This document shows, one piece after another, positions 10,807-23,800 of a stretch of 64,000 nt of DNA. The notes beneath the pieces were generated by a model. That model had not been told where the DNA came from. It saw only the letters and a list, made by a program, of their open reading frames with translations, and made no database searches. This DNA is from Hevea brasiliensis. Taxonomy: Eukaryota; Streptophyta; Magnoliopsida; Malpighiales; Euphorbiaceae. The stretch covers positions 37,225,593 to 37,289,592 of the forward strand of contig NC_079496.1 in assembly GCF_030052815.1 (NCBI RefSeq), written 5' to 3'. Position 1 is the first letter of the stretch, and each line of letters opens with the position of its first letter. A program made the translations under genes and the position numbers.

Positions 10807-13207
10807 TATAACACCCCTATGTTCAATAGTTCTGTACATTTCACTGTTCTGGTGAACAGTGCCCGCTCGGACAGTCGGGATGTGTAAAATTATATGTAAA
10901 TCACCTAGAAAAGTCATGAACAAAAATAAATAGCCATTACATAGAGATGATATGAAAATCAAGAAAACAATGCATAATGGGTTAAATGAGCCAAGGTCAC
11001 AGCGATGGGTGACCGAACTGGGAAATGACTGCGAGGTCAGTCGTCGCCCTATTTTCGAATGAGACCTTATGGTACCCTAGGCCTAAGAATTATTGCGAAG
11101 CTAATGGTATTATGAAAACTATAGAAAAGAATCGAGAACTAGCTCAAATAATTGAACCAGAGTTCCTTAAACAATTTAATGCTATTGGAAAAACGGATCA
11201 AACCGGTAAGGGGCAATTTGGTCAATTCACTCTTAGAGGTGACTTTTGGCCTAAATGTCCAATAAAATGTAGGAAATTAAAATTATGAAAATGGATTAAA
11301 AGTAGAGAGGTTAATGGAAGAAAAGAATAGAAAAAGGTGAATTATGACATCACCATTAGATAAGCATGGTGTAATAAAAACTTATAAATTATATTTTTGA
11401 AATTGTGGGATAATTACTACATAAAGGGACAAATAAAGAAAAAAAAATTAAAATTTCCATCTTCTTCTTTGGGGTGCCATCCACTTCTCTCTCACCTCTC
11501 TCTCTCATATTTCTTCCTCCATTGATAAGGGTTAAAAGCTTGAATTTTCTTAACTCCCTCTCATAATTTCCCTAAATTCTAATACCACAATCCATCCTTA
11601 ACCTGGATAAACTATATGGGAACAAGAAGGAAGAGAAAAAATTGAAGAATTTGGAGCTTTGGAAATTCAAGAAAGAGGTAAGTAAATCCAAACTTTCTTT
11701 TTGAATAATTGAGTAAATTAAAGTGGAAATGGATGAATTTATATTGAGAAACTTGAAAAAAAAATGCATGATTGGGAGGGGAAGATATTTCAGCTAGCCA
11801 TGGATTTGAGGGGAATTGAAGTGTTTCAATCTAATTAGACTTGTATTCATACCTAAAGGACTAAGGATATGTGATTAGTATGCTTAAATTGAGTGAATTG
11901 TGACAATTAGAAATTAGGGTTCTTGGTAATTGGGAAACTAAGAAAAATTTTGGGATTTTGGTGAATTGATGCCCAATTGACATAATTGATGCTTAAATTG
12001 GACAATTGGTGTGTTTAGGAGTGTGATTGAATGCATCGAATGAATTGAAGTGTGAATGTAGTAATGTCCAATTCTGGATAGCTTGACCTTGGTCCACTCA
12101 AATGGTCATAACTGAAATTCTGTTGCTCCAATTGGTGTGAGGCCAATTGGAGATTAAAATTAAGACCCAAAGCAACAATTTACATGTAGAAAACTTGCCC
12201 TAAAACTGACCACAAGTTGGTGTAAAATTTGGTTAAATCCGAATTAGGTACCCTCCCACTGAACAAAATTAACCATATGAACAGTACTTGTTCAAATGGT
12301 CATAACTTACTGTAGAAAGGTCCAAATGACCTGATTTTTATACCAATAGAAAGCTTAGACATAGTAAAACAACTTTCATAAAGAACACAAATCCAAATTT
12401 TGACCATAACCCAGTCAAATTGCCAACCAAACTTGGGTTACCAAATCTGCCAGACCTAAATTTGCCCAGAATTGCTAGATTTTGACCAATCCGGCCAGTC
12501 TTAGTATAAATGGCATAACTTGAGCTAAAAAACTCCAAATGGTGTGATTCAAATAGGGAATTAAAGCTAAGACATTAAGGAACAACTTTGATTAAGAAAA
12601 GTTGGCCAAAGTTTCACTGTAGATAGGTCCAATGAAACAGTAAACTTAGGAGACAAAATCTGAATTTTTGGAATTTCTTCCAATGAGCTTTGAATTGAGA
12701 TTGGCAACCAATGCCAACAAATTTAGGACCCAAAATATGGTATGTGGGGGTAATTAGAATTAGCATACCTATTAAATATGAGAAAGTCAACATTTTACCA
12801 AATTAGTTAATGAATAGTAACCACCATAACTAAAAACACAAAGAATTCAATTTATGGGATTATATAAGTAAATTTTAAATGAAAAATGCAATTGTTAGAA
12901 TTATTGTTAGAAATAATTTGGATAAATATTGAAACACTTTAAATTGTGTGTTTCAGTAGAAAAAGAGACTGGAAAGGATAAGGAAAAAGTGAGTCAAGGC
13001 AGAGAGGCGACTCATTAGAGGTTTGTATTCAACTATTTTTATTCAATTAATTTTAAATTTGGAAATGAGTTGAATGAATTGTAATTATAAATGATTTGGT
13101 TGCAATTGAGATTTTTTCTTGAATTGTTATGAATTATGTGTTGCCAACCCGATAAGGGATATTTTATTAAATGATCTATGTTATGTGAATTGAAATGCAA
13201 TTGGTTG
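10807..13207 (+). mobile_element. 3' LTR of element B, left part
   Basis: It starts TATAACACCCCTA; related LTRs start TGTAACACCCC, so the terminal TG is mutated to TA. It is collinear with the 5' LTR from about 11945 onward. The three internal modules lie near 12110, 12300 and 12510. The LTR is split at 13207 by a solo LTR and resumes at 17447. It contains no supported gene; short open frames at 11025-11288 and 12338-12538 are LTR sequence. Confidence 0.88.
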
Positions 13208-16200
13208 TGTAACACCCTCTCGGTAGCAACTCCGTACATTCTACTGTTCCGGTGACCGGTGTCGGTCCGGACAGCTAGAACGTCCGGAAAAATATTTAAA
13301 CTAAAGTCAAGAACCATAATTAACTCAAATATTAATAACAAAAATTTAGGAAAAAATTTAGAAATAAAATACAACCAAGTTAAACGAGCCGGTGCCCAAG
13401 CGATGGGTAACCAGTGGGAAGTTGCGATTCTCGCAACTAGGAGCCCTAGACCCGGGGAAAAAATTATAAAATAATTTTTGGGACTCCAGAGAAGGTTCAT
13501 TGAGGTTCCTATGGCATTAGAATGCCAAGAAAATATTTAGACAAATTTTTCAATCGGTACAGACAATTTTGACCCGTTAAGCCAAACGGAGGGCATTTTG
13601 GTCATTTCGCCTTCAGAGGTGATTTTTGGCCGACTTGTCCAGTTAAGTAAATAATTATTATGACATAAAATATGAATAACCATTACTAAAAATTAAATTG
13701 AAAATGAGTAGAGATGAAAAGAAAAGAAAATCAATAAAATGTCAAATATAACATCATTATGATGTAATTTAAAAGCTTCCACCAATTATAACTAAACAAC
13801 CAATTAATTAACCAATAAAAGAGATAAATATGACCAAAGAAATAAAAAAAATACAGCAGCCATCTTCTTCCTTACAACCAGCCAAAACCCAGCCATCTTC
13901 TTCCTTACAACCAGCCAAAACCCATCTTCCTCTCCCTCCATTAAAGCTCTTGTTTCAAGCTTGATTCCCTTCACTCCCCACCATAAAATCCCTTCTTCTC
14001 TTCATTAAAACTTGTCCACTCATCTTGGGAAAGTGTTTGGCAGCCTAGAAAAGGAAAGAAAGTGAAGTTTGAGCTTGGAAAAATCTGCCCTACAAGAGGT
14101 TAGTGCACATATAAACCTTAAACTCTTTATTTCCATGTTAGAGACTTGAAATAGGTAAGAATTTGTGAATTAAATGAACCAAATATATGTGTATGTCCAC
14201 CATGAATTTCGGAAGCCCTAAGGAAGGAACAATGATGGAGTGTTTTTGCTGGTTTTAATGGACTTAAAATGAATTAGAGATTATGTTTAAGGTGTATATA
14301 CACATATAGAATGAATGAAAGTGCTTAACTAGGTGTATGGGTGAATTGAAAGGGAAAATTAGGGTTTTGAGAGTGAAAATTTGACTTGGCTTATGAAATG
14401 ATTAAAAGACATTCTAATGGTCAATTAGTGACCATTTGAGGCAAGTTAATCATAATTTGAAGTGAGCTAATACATGGCAAAGTGGAATGGTAGACTGCCT
14501 AGGGACAGCAGCAAGGGTGGCTGTGATTCCAGTCCACTTAGACAGCCATAACTTTGGCTGTGTAGGTCCAATTGGTGTTTGGCCAATTGGACATGAAACT
14601 AGACTTATAATGGCACAATTTTTCTGAAGAAACCATGCCCAAAAGACCAAAGCAAGCGGACCACAAGTTGGCCCCAATCCGGATACCCTGCAACAGCACC
14701 TGCAGAAATGACCAAATGAATAGTAACTGTTCATTTAGCCATAACTCACTGTAGATATGGTCAATTGACCTGAAATTTTTACAGCTACAAGAAGACATAG
14801 ACAAACAACTTTCATGAAGAAACCTATCCTAAATTATGACCAGAACCTAACCCAAATGGCAGTGGCAGTCACTGTTCATGGTACTGTAGATTTGGTAAAT
14901 TCTGCAGAATTGAAATCCGGCCAGCTGTAGTTTTTGGACCATATCTAGAGCTAAAAAACTCCAAATGGAGTAATTCAAAAAAATAAATTCAACTAGACAA
15001 AATAAGGAACAACTTTCATGTTTACCATTTCCTCAAATTCCCACTGAAACAGGACCCAATGGAACAGTAAAGTTGGGTCACAAAAACTGAAAATTCTGCT
15101 CTTTTGGTTTTAGGTTTGGAAATGGATTTGGTGGTTAATTCCAACAAGTTTTAAATGTAAAATGTGGTACATTGGGGGTGCTAAAACCAATGTACCTATT
15201 TTCTATCCAAAAGTCAACATTTTTGTTGACCAATGAGGTGAATAGTGACACCAAAACTTGAAATTCAAAATTTGAAATTAGAAATTCATCTAGGGGACTT
15301 TAAATTGCAATTGGCAATTAATACTAGCAAATGTAAAACTCAAAATGTGGGATCTTGGTGTAATTAGAATTAATATATCCACTAAGTATGAAAAAGTCAA
15401 CATTTTGGTTGACTAGTAAGGTGAATAGTAATCAAAATAATTAGTAAATTAAGATGAAAACCTAGAACCAATTCTAAGCTTAAATGCTTAGAATTGTATG
15501 AAAAATGTAGACTATGCATCCTAGTCAAAATTGTTAAAAAGGAATTAAGGCCATAAATTTGAAATCCATGAAATGTTTATGGATTACTTGAAACATGAAA
15601 AATAAGTCACCTAATTGATGTAAATAGATAGTTAGGGCTTATATGCCCATCACAAATGGAATTCATAAAATATTAATAATTCAACTTGAAATATAAAATT
15701 TGTAATTACATAAGTAGATTCTTGAATGTATAAATGAGAAAAAGGAAAATGTTTTGAATACAATGGTAAATGTGAACCATTGTTTAGAATTGTGATTAAT
15801 ATGAATAACATAATGAATGAATAAATGAACCATATTAATGTATGAATGAGACATTAGTTCTCATTATTGTAGAGAGGAGAAGTATTTTGAGTACAATGGT
15901 ATAAAAGGATAATTGATGTGAATTGTGATCATATAAATGATCAAATGAATGTATGAATTATAATTGAAATTTATCATGAAATAATGAAGTCATAAAATAC
16001 AATATATTAATATTTAATGATATTATGTGCCCTTGTATTGCCTAGACATGTGTGTCAGATTGGATAGTTTGGCATGCCAATAGGGTATTGTTTTAGCAGT
16101 ACTGCAAAAAGGCTTTATGCCTATATTCATAGCTCTATGCCCGTATTCATGGCTCTTATGCCCGTATTCATGGCTTTTTATGCCCGATTATGTGATATCA

Positions 16201-17441
16201 TGGCTTTTTAGCCATACTGACTGCATACGTGGTTGACGTTCTGCGTCCCATGGTATGACGGCCAGAGGCACCGCGGTGTCCAGAGCCAACGACCCGTTAT
16301 CCAGTTTAGTCAGCCTGTCGTAGGTTACTTGGGCAGTGTAATTTATTAAAGTAAATTAAGACTATTAGTAATTAAAAATATTAGAAATCAAATAAATGAG
16401 TTAATAAGACTTCAAAAGAATTAGTTACAATTATGAAATGATCCAAACCACATAAAAATTGTTAAGTAAAATAATAAAAGAGTTGCAAAAATAGGTATAA
16501 CTTAACTAAATATTTTTAATGTATCTTCTATTGCCATATAAATATAAACTGAGTATTTTTATTAATTCTGTATGTTGTACATTATCCCTGTGAATTTCGG
16601 AATTAAACGCTTTCAAAGCGAAACAAATGAAAACAAAAGATAATTAATATTAGACACATTGTATTAAATTAAATTGATTCTTAAATATTCAAATTATGCT
16701 TTGTTCTTTTTTTATTTGTATATTTTATTTTCTTGTTCTATTATTGCATCACTAAGCAGCAATGCTTAGCGCGATGGATTTGTTTCCTCGCGTAGGTACT
16801 TTGACTAAGATTTTTGGAGTCCAGATCTGCAGAAGTGGCTGGAGTATTCAAGGTTGTCACCTCCTCAGCAATGCATGTAGATAGGGCCCATATAGATCAT
16901 ATTTTGTATTTAGTATGAAATGCTAGATATTGTATTATAATGTAGATTATGAGCAGGTAATTAATAGAAATGTAATGTAATTTAATAAATTAGCTCTTTC
17001 ATATGTAATTAATTTATATATCATGTAAATTATGAAATTATGTAAATTAAAGAAATTTGAAAATTTTACTTATGTGATTTGAGCATGAATGAGATTGTAT
17101 GGATTTGAAGACAGATTTGAAATATATAGATAATGCATGGAAATGAATATGAAATTGAGATATATGAATGAGATGTGAATTATGAGATGGTTATGAAAAT
17201 AATTGATGAGATTTTATTTGTAAAATATTATTGAAACTTTCAAACAGATAAATAGTAAAATACGTCAACTAGTAATAAAATAGGAGAAACTCCGCTGGTT
17301 TCTCCGTCGAAAAATTTATTAATATTAAAATATATCGAGATCAAAATATGAAAGGAATAAAGTAAGATAAGATAGGGTGCTCCGGCACCGAATGTAGCAC
17401 ACTTTGCTCGGCTACACTGTAGTCGGGTGAGCGGTGTTACA
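13208..17441 (+). mobile_element. Giant (4.2 kb) gypsy solo LTR
   Basis: It begins TGTAACACCC and ends GGTGTTACA, with a perfect 5-bp duplication GGTTG at 13203-13207 and 17442-17446. The sibling LTR of element B has the empty site (one GGTTG at 2742-2746). The 4234-bp body is related over its length to the solo LTR at 45757-49728 and to both LTRs of element C. It has three internal modules (14547, 14740, 14940), a minisatellite at 16111-16214 and a stem-loop at 16752-16769. No gag-pol remains, so it is a recombination product of a complete element. Confidence 0.95.
16111..16214 (+). repeat. LTR minisatellite, ~21-bp units (TATGCCcgtaTTCATGGCT)
   Basis: Four to five imperfect units alternate TATGCC and TTCATGGC, ending at TTTTTAGCC. 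Versions with different unit content occur at the same LTR place near 48370-48477 and 55709-55796. A much reduced form is near 43190-43230 in the 5' LTR of element C, showing that copy number varies between LTRs. Confidence 0.75.
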
Positions 17442-17673
17442 GGTTGAATGGAAATTTTACGAAATTGTTTTTAAATTACAGTTAGCATGATAGTCCAGTT
17501 CGGAATTCCCTAGTAATAACGGCTATTTGGGGTTTGGCAATTAAAATTGCTTATGTCTCCCATTAATAACGGTTAGTGGTGTAAGACTATATGAGTACTC
17601 ATTAGCTAGCTAGCCCTTCCCTCATTAATAATGGTTGGTAAGGTTAAAATTGCTTTGTTGTAGTGTATAACAC
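17442..17673 (+). mobile_element. 3' LTR of element B, right part, truncated
   Basis: This continues the LTR interrupted at 13207 and matches 2742-2985 of the 5' LTR, including the TAGCTAGCTAGCCC segment and two copies of an ATTAATAACGGTTAGTG-like motif. It stops at about 17673, where it joins integrase coding DNA with two or three bases (CA/CAC) of possible microhomology. The last ~850 bp of the LTR are missing. Confidence 0.85.
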
Positions 17674-18261
17674 AGAACTCCCCTATGTTGGGATGATGTA
17701 GATGAAAGGAAGATGATTGAGCCTGAAATTGTTCAGCAAACTGAAGAGAAGATTAGGTTGATCAAAGATCGACTCAAGACTGCATCAGACCGTCAGAAGT
17801 CCTATATTGATCTGAAGAGAAGGGATATTGAGTATGCAGTGGGTGACAAAGTATTCCTCAAGGTATCCCCTTGGAAGAAAATCATGAGATTCGGCAGAAA
17901 GGGGAAATTGAGTCCTCGTTTTATTGGACCTTATGAGGTTCTGGAGAGAGTGGGTCCTTTGGCATATAGTTTGGCACTAACTCCAGAGTTAGAGAAGATA
18001 CATAATGTCTTCCATGTGTCTATGTTGAGGAGGTATCAATCAGACCCATCTCATGTACTATCAGTGGAAGAAATTGAAGTGAATCCAGACCTCACATATG
18101 AGGAAGAACCCATAGAGATTCTGGCTTATGAGGTAAAGCAGCTACGAAATAAGCAGATACCGTTAGTGAAAGTGCTGTGAAACCATCATTCAGGCTAGGA
18201 GGCTACTTGGGAACGAAAGGAGGGCATGAGGAAACAACACCCACAGCTGTTCAGAGATTGA
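17674..18261 (+). pseudogene. Chromovirus integrase C terminus and chromodomain fragment
   Basis: This 3' end of a pol gene is closely related to element B. It opens in the integrase (GPEIVQQTEEK-like region), continues through the GKLSPRFIGPYEVLERVGPL module and ends in a chromodomain with TYEEEPIEILAYEVKQLRNK. It is open from 17713 to 18178, where TGA replaces an expected Trp; a TAG at an expected Gln follows. The normal end of the frame is TGA at 18259-18261. A polypurine tract (18291-18306) and an LTR follow. The upstream pol is gone, deleted at the 17673 junction. Confidence 0.88.
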
Positions 18262-18308
18262 TGCCAAGTAAAATTTCGAGACGAAATTTAATTTAAGGGG
18301 GGGAGAAT

Positions 18309-21300
18309 TGTAACACCCCTATTTGTATAGCCTGGTATATTTCACTGTTCCGGCGACCGGTGTTGATCCAGATAATTAAGGGGATTAGAACCAGATCTAA
18401 GACAACTAGATAAGCCCTGAAAACAAATAATTAATAATTGTTAAATAGTTAAGTATAAATAAGAAAAATAGAACACAAGAAGTTAAATGAGCCGAGAGTC
18501 ACAACGATGGGTGACCTTCTCGGGAAGGACTGCGAGGTCGATTTAAACTCAAATTTCGAACTGTAAAATGTGACGCCACGGTCCTTAGGACTATTGTGAA
18601 CACAGTGGAAAAGAGAAAATCACAAAAAAAAAATGGTTAAGCAGGTCAAATAATTAGGTCAAAAATCCAGAAGAAATATTGAATTATTTGCAAACCGGAT
18701 CGAACCGGCGAGGGGCAATTTGGTCAATTGACCCCTAAAGCTGACTCCTGACCTAACTATCCAATAAAATTGAAGAAAAGAAAATTTTGATATCAAGAAT
18801 TAAATTAAAGAACTAAAGAAAAATAAATGAAAAAAAAAGAGAAAAAGAAAAAGGTTGTTTACATCACTTGGATGACATCATCATGATGTCAAAATTATTT
18901 TTAAATTCCTACAATTTTTGACCAATTCAAATACATAAAAGAAAACACTAAAATGACATTAAAAAAAAAAAAAACAATTCCATCTTCCTCCCCAAACCAG
19001 CCGGCTCTCTCTCCCTCACTTCACCTCCATTAAAGCTCATTTTGAGCTTGAAGAAACCATAAATTCAGCCATAGAAAGTGTAAACTCCTTAGTTAAACCT
19101 TGTGTTTGAGCATTGAAAAGAAGATTGAAGAAGCAAAGAAAAGGAAAAAAAGAAGAGAATTGAAGAAATTGGAGAATTCAAATCAAAGTGGAGGTAAGCA
19201 ATCTAACTTAAAAAATTTAGTTAATTAGTTGTGTTGTAGCTTAACTAACCTAGAACTCAACTTAAAAATCAAAAGAAAACATCTTTGGAGGACCAATTGT
19301 GAATTTCGACCAGCTAGGGTTTAGGTTTGAGAATGAATGATTTTGATGCAAATTATGAAGTAGTTAAGTGTGGATGAGTGTATAAATACTAAATATGCAT
19401 TTAGAATTTTGGACCTAGGGTTTGGGAGATAAAATTTTGAGAATTGGTCAAATGATGTGTTTGACCTTACCTAAGTTGAAAAATTGTCATGTATGACCAA
19501 TTGTGATATGTAGGAAGTGTTAGAACCAAATTGAAATTCGGATTGGATATGGTCATTCTACAGGTAGCATGACCAAGGTCCTTTTCAGGGATCAAAACTG
19601 AAAATTTACCAACCCAATTGGTGTGAGGCCAATTGGGAATGAAACTAGACACAAAATGGCACATTTTTCATTTAGGGATGATGCCCAGAAAGTGACCATA
19701 GCATAGTGAACAAATTGGCCAAATCCAGAATTGGGTGTTCTGCCTTGTACAAAAATAACCAAATAAACAGTATTTGTTCATTTAGCCATAACTTGGGCTA
19801 GGCAGGTCCAAATGACCTGAAATTTTATCAATAGAAAGCTGAGACATATCCCTACAACTTTCATGAAGAAAACAAATCCAAATTATGCTCTTAACCAAGT
19901 CATTTAGCCACCCAAAATTAGTGACCTAAAACTGCCAGAACCAGGTTTGGTGCCCAGAAAATCTGGGAAACCAATTCGGCCAACCATGTTTAAATGGCTA
20001 TAACTTGAGCTACAAAACTCCAAATGGAGTGATTCAAAAATGGAAATAAATTTAAGACAATAAGGAATAACTTCTATTAAGAAAACTTAGCCAAATTCTA
20101 ATAGCAACATAACCAATGGAACAGTGCAAAATAGGACACTAAAACTAAAAATTTGAAATTTGTGCCTAAAAGACTTAAGATTGGAGAAAATGACCAAAAC
20201 CAACAAGTTAGGTAACCAAAATGTGGTATGTGGGTATAATTGGATTTCCCATACCTATTAAGTATAAGAAAGTCAATATTTTGACTTAAATAGTACCATG
20301 AATAGTAACCTCAACATGAAAATTTTCAAGAATGTAAGTTTAAGCATATTGGGGCTAGAATTGAACATATATGAATTAATTATTGGAATTATTGTGAGGC
20401 AAAGATACTAAGACACTATAAATTTCGTGTTTCAGCTGAAAAAGAACCGGAAGGTCTAAGGGACTGAGTCAAGGCCTAGATACGACTCACGTCAGGTTTG
20501 TGCACAATAAATCTTATTTCATCATTTTCTTATTACTGATTTGATTGGGTATGATTTATGAAAATTTGGTGTTAATCATGAATTATGTTGCCACTTTGTG
20601 AATGAAACTATGGCTTTGGAAATTTATCGGATTTCTCATGAATTATTTGAATAAAGTGTTTGAAATTGATTTTTGATTCACACTTAGCATGACAGTACCT
20701 TATTATTCCTCCTCCATTTATGGGATTGAGATCGATTATTTTCCTCCCTCTCTGGTTTACCAGTTGAGTTTGTAGATTGGATGAATACTCATTAGCTAGC
20801 TAGCCACCTCCCTCATTGATTTCGATTAGTGGGGTTGTAGATTGCTTTGTCGTGGTGTACAATGTAGCATTGATAAGAAATTTTGTGTCATGGCTTAAGT
20901 TGTGTATGAATTGGCAACACTATGTTTATTAAATTGTTTGACCAAAATTGTGCTATAATGAGTTTTGATAATTTGTGAAATATTTAAATTGTGATTTATC
21001 AATGAATATTTTATGTACTGCATTTCGAATTTTTATTGTGCACCACTGAGTATTTTTATACTCAGTGATAGCTTATTTTGCTATCGTAGATAAGGGCAAG
21101 GAGAAAGCAGTAGAGTGAGCTGCTATTGAGATAGAGGACTACATTGACCTTTTTGGTACGGGTATTTGTTTATACCCTTGTAGTTATTTAATGTAAATAT
21201 TATAATGTCATATGTATTAATGGAAAATTGAGCAGTTGTATAGTAAATTGTAATAATGTTATTTTGGATTTTCTTTTTGTAAATTAAGATCTGTATTTAT

Positions 21301-21731
21301 AAATTAAGTACTATACGCAATGTGAATGAATTTATGAAGCATTTTGAGATGACAAACTTTGGTTGAATTATGGACTTAAATTGAATTGTGTTGACTTGAG
21401 TCATTTTGGTGGTTGGGAGTTGTGGAAACAATTATTGGAAGTGTTTTTACAGGTTTTTGAAGAACTATTTTCTCAAAATACAAACGGCACTCTACCGAAA
21501 TTTTTTCAAAATTTGCGGACAAATAAAAATGGACAAAAATTTTTACTAGTTTTGAAACTTTAATTAAATGTTTTTAATTCCTACTAAAATGCTCACCACT
21601 TCCAAAATGTAAGAAAATGATTTTAAAATCCCTTATAGGATACTTAATGAGCTATCGGTAGGTGGAGTTCTGTAGTTCATTAGGTATTCTACGGGATAAT
21701 ATTATGCCTTACAGAGGAGTAAGGTGTGACA
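18309..21731 (+). mobile_element. 3' LTR of the truncated chromovirus
   Basis: It runs from TGTAACACCCC to AAGGTGTGACA, 3423 bp, and is the same family as the minus-strand LTR at 56706-60216. It contains TAGCTAGCTAGCC near 20800, the stem-loop CTGAGTAT/ATACTCAG at 21046-21065, and the three internal modules around 19590-20090. A poly(A)-rich stretch lies at 18827-18850 and another at 18960-18975. It abuts another LTR directly at 21732, and no target duplication could be matched. Confidence 0.88.
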
Positions 21732-23599
21732 CTTGGCTTTAGGTCCCTAAAACAAAATTTTAGTCCTTTGTCTTAGGTTACCAAATCTTTTTGAATCACT
21801 TTAATTGGAGTTTTGTAGAGAAAGTTATGGCTTGATAACCATTCAGAGGTCATAAGGCAAAATGCTTCAGATGCAGGAATTACAGATTTTGCATTCCTGA
21901 CTTATCCTAACAATTTCCCTACTTTGCTCTAAGAATTGGGTTCTAGTTTAAAGAGAAAAGCTTTAGTTCTATGTCTTATGAGCATTTTGGCTTTGGAATT
22001 ACTATATTTGCATTTTCGTAGCCTGAGTTATGATATTTTTGCCAAAACTGGTAGGATACCTAAATGTTCAGGATTTCAGGTTCAGTCCAGAACCATGATA
22101 GGTTTTCTAGAACAAATTTGTCTAGCAATTTAGTTAAGTTAGGTTCATAATTTGACTTTATGTTCCCATATGAAATGTTCTCCTATGCCTTAAAATTTCA
22201 TAGGTTCAAGAATCACCGACATTGGAGTTTCCTAGAGTGAGTTATGACTAATTTACTAATTACTGTTCACATGGTCATTTTGCCCAAGTCCAGAATTTCA
22301 ATTCCAGATTCAATTCTTAATTAGGGTAACTTATGGTCATTTTCTAAGCAAGCTTTCTTCATGAAATTTTTAGCATTATGTCTTAGGTTTTATCTTCAAT
22401 TAGTTTCACACCAATTGGAGCTATGTAGCTCAACTTATGGCCAATTAACCATATTGGACTCAAGCTGTCCAGAATCAAGTTCACTACATAACTTCACTTT
22501 CCATCAACCAATTTGATGTCTTCTCAACATACTCAAATAATTAACACATCCAATAATTATAATAAACATTCAATTGCATCAATTAGGGCATAAATAAGAA
22601 AATTCCTAATTATAGCAAACCCTAACAACAATTCATAAAACTTCAAAATTGATAGGTATTGTTAGCACTAACCTTGTCTTCAAGCTCTCTCTTGCCTAAA
22701 TCAACCTTCAACCCAACCAAATCTTTACTCCCCCTTATGGAACCCTCTTGGCTAAAATTTCCTCCTGCTCAAACTTCAAAATTCTTATGGTTTCTTAGGA
22801 GCTTTCTTCAATTTAGGCTTTAGTTTAGGGTTAGCTAGGGATTTTCTAAAGAAATTTTGGTTAAACTTAGGGTTTTCAAGCTTTGGGTAGGTGTATCAAT
22901 GGAAGAAATTGAGAGAGAAGAGGGAGAGCAAGGCTGCCGGCCTAAAGAAGAAGAAGAATCTGAATTTGTCTTCAATTATTGATAATATATATTATTTAAA
23001 TAGATAATGGCAATTGTGTAATTATAGAGAATGACAATTTTGTAAATATTTTGAAGTTTATAATCATTATAATTTGACTTTTCAATAATTATTTTTTATT
23101 TTCATAATCTCAATTAATTAAATTAATCTAGTTTCATTAAAGTAATAACTCTCATTTTTGTCAATATGGGACCTTTAAATTTAATTGACCAAGTTTTACC
23201 CTTACTGAGTTTATGTCTGTCTTTTTCATAATACTCGATAACTCCTTATCTTTCTTTGCTTTGTTTTTATTTCTTTTCATTTTCTTGGCTTATTAATTCA
23301 TAGAAATTCCCTCAACCGAGTCTTCATTAAGGGTCTTACAGGGTTCTGTATGCATTTAGGGTTGCACCGAACTCACTGTCATTTCCTAGTGAGGTCACCC
23401 ATCACCAAGACTTGTGCTTATTTAACCGATTTGCACTTCGCTTCTTTTATTTTTCTTTACTCTTAATTGATCTTTATTTCATTTAACTATAACTCCTCAC
23501 TCTAGTTTAAGTATGGTTCCATACATTCTAGCTGTCGGAATAGATATCAGTTGTTGGAACAGTTGAATGTACAGAACTGCTTAAAGTGAGGGCGTTACA
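21732..23599 (-). mobile_element. Minus-strand gypsy LTR fragment
   Basis: Read on the minus strand it starts TGTAACGCCCTCAC at 23599 and proceeds through two or three of the internal LTR modules (the TTGAATCACT...GGAGTTTTGTAG segment near 21795 and 22200-22440). It breaks off at 21732 against the end of a plus-strand LTR. The last half of the LTR is absent. An open frame at 21936-22133 lies wholly within it and is not a gene. Confidence 0.8.
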
Positions 23600-23800
23600 G
23601 TCTTTCCAAGAAACTCTCGTAGCAACTTCAAATGCTTTTGAGGACTTTATATCTATTCATGGTGAGATGGTGAGACCTCCTCCCTCACAAAATATTACAG
23701 AATAGGTTTGGACTACTCCTCTTGCTAGTTTTGTCAAAGACAATATAGATGAGCAGTCAATAGTAGTAGAAGGATGGGTGCTACAGTGGCCTTAGCTAGA
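23600..23800 (+). pseudogene. LINE-type ORF2 C-terminal region, 5' piece (start of RNase H domain)
   Basis: One frame reads ETLVATSNAFEDFISIHGE, then a stop, then VWTTPLASFVKDNIDE. This matches the linker between the zf-RVT zinc region and the start of the plant RVT_3 RNase H-like domain (W-x-PP-x-G-x-x-K-x-N-x-D). A frameshift then leads to LARDSQGA across the Copia insertion site. It is split at 23800 by the Copia element and resumes at 33796. Its upstream part was cut by the LTR ending at 23599. Confidence 0.65.
23796..23800 (+). repeat. Copia target site duplication, left (CTAGA)
   Basis: CTAGA immediately precedes the first LTR base at 23801 and is repeated exactly at 33796-33800, after the last LTR base. 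This is the 5-bp duplication expected of LTR-retrotransposon integrase and proves that both LTRs belong to one insertion. Confidence 0.95.

Noticed and set aside
13039..13500. 153-codon minus-strand frame
   Set aside because: It spans the boundary between two LTRs and the target duplication, so it cannot be an evolved gene.
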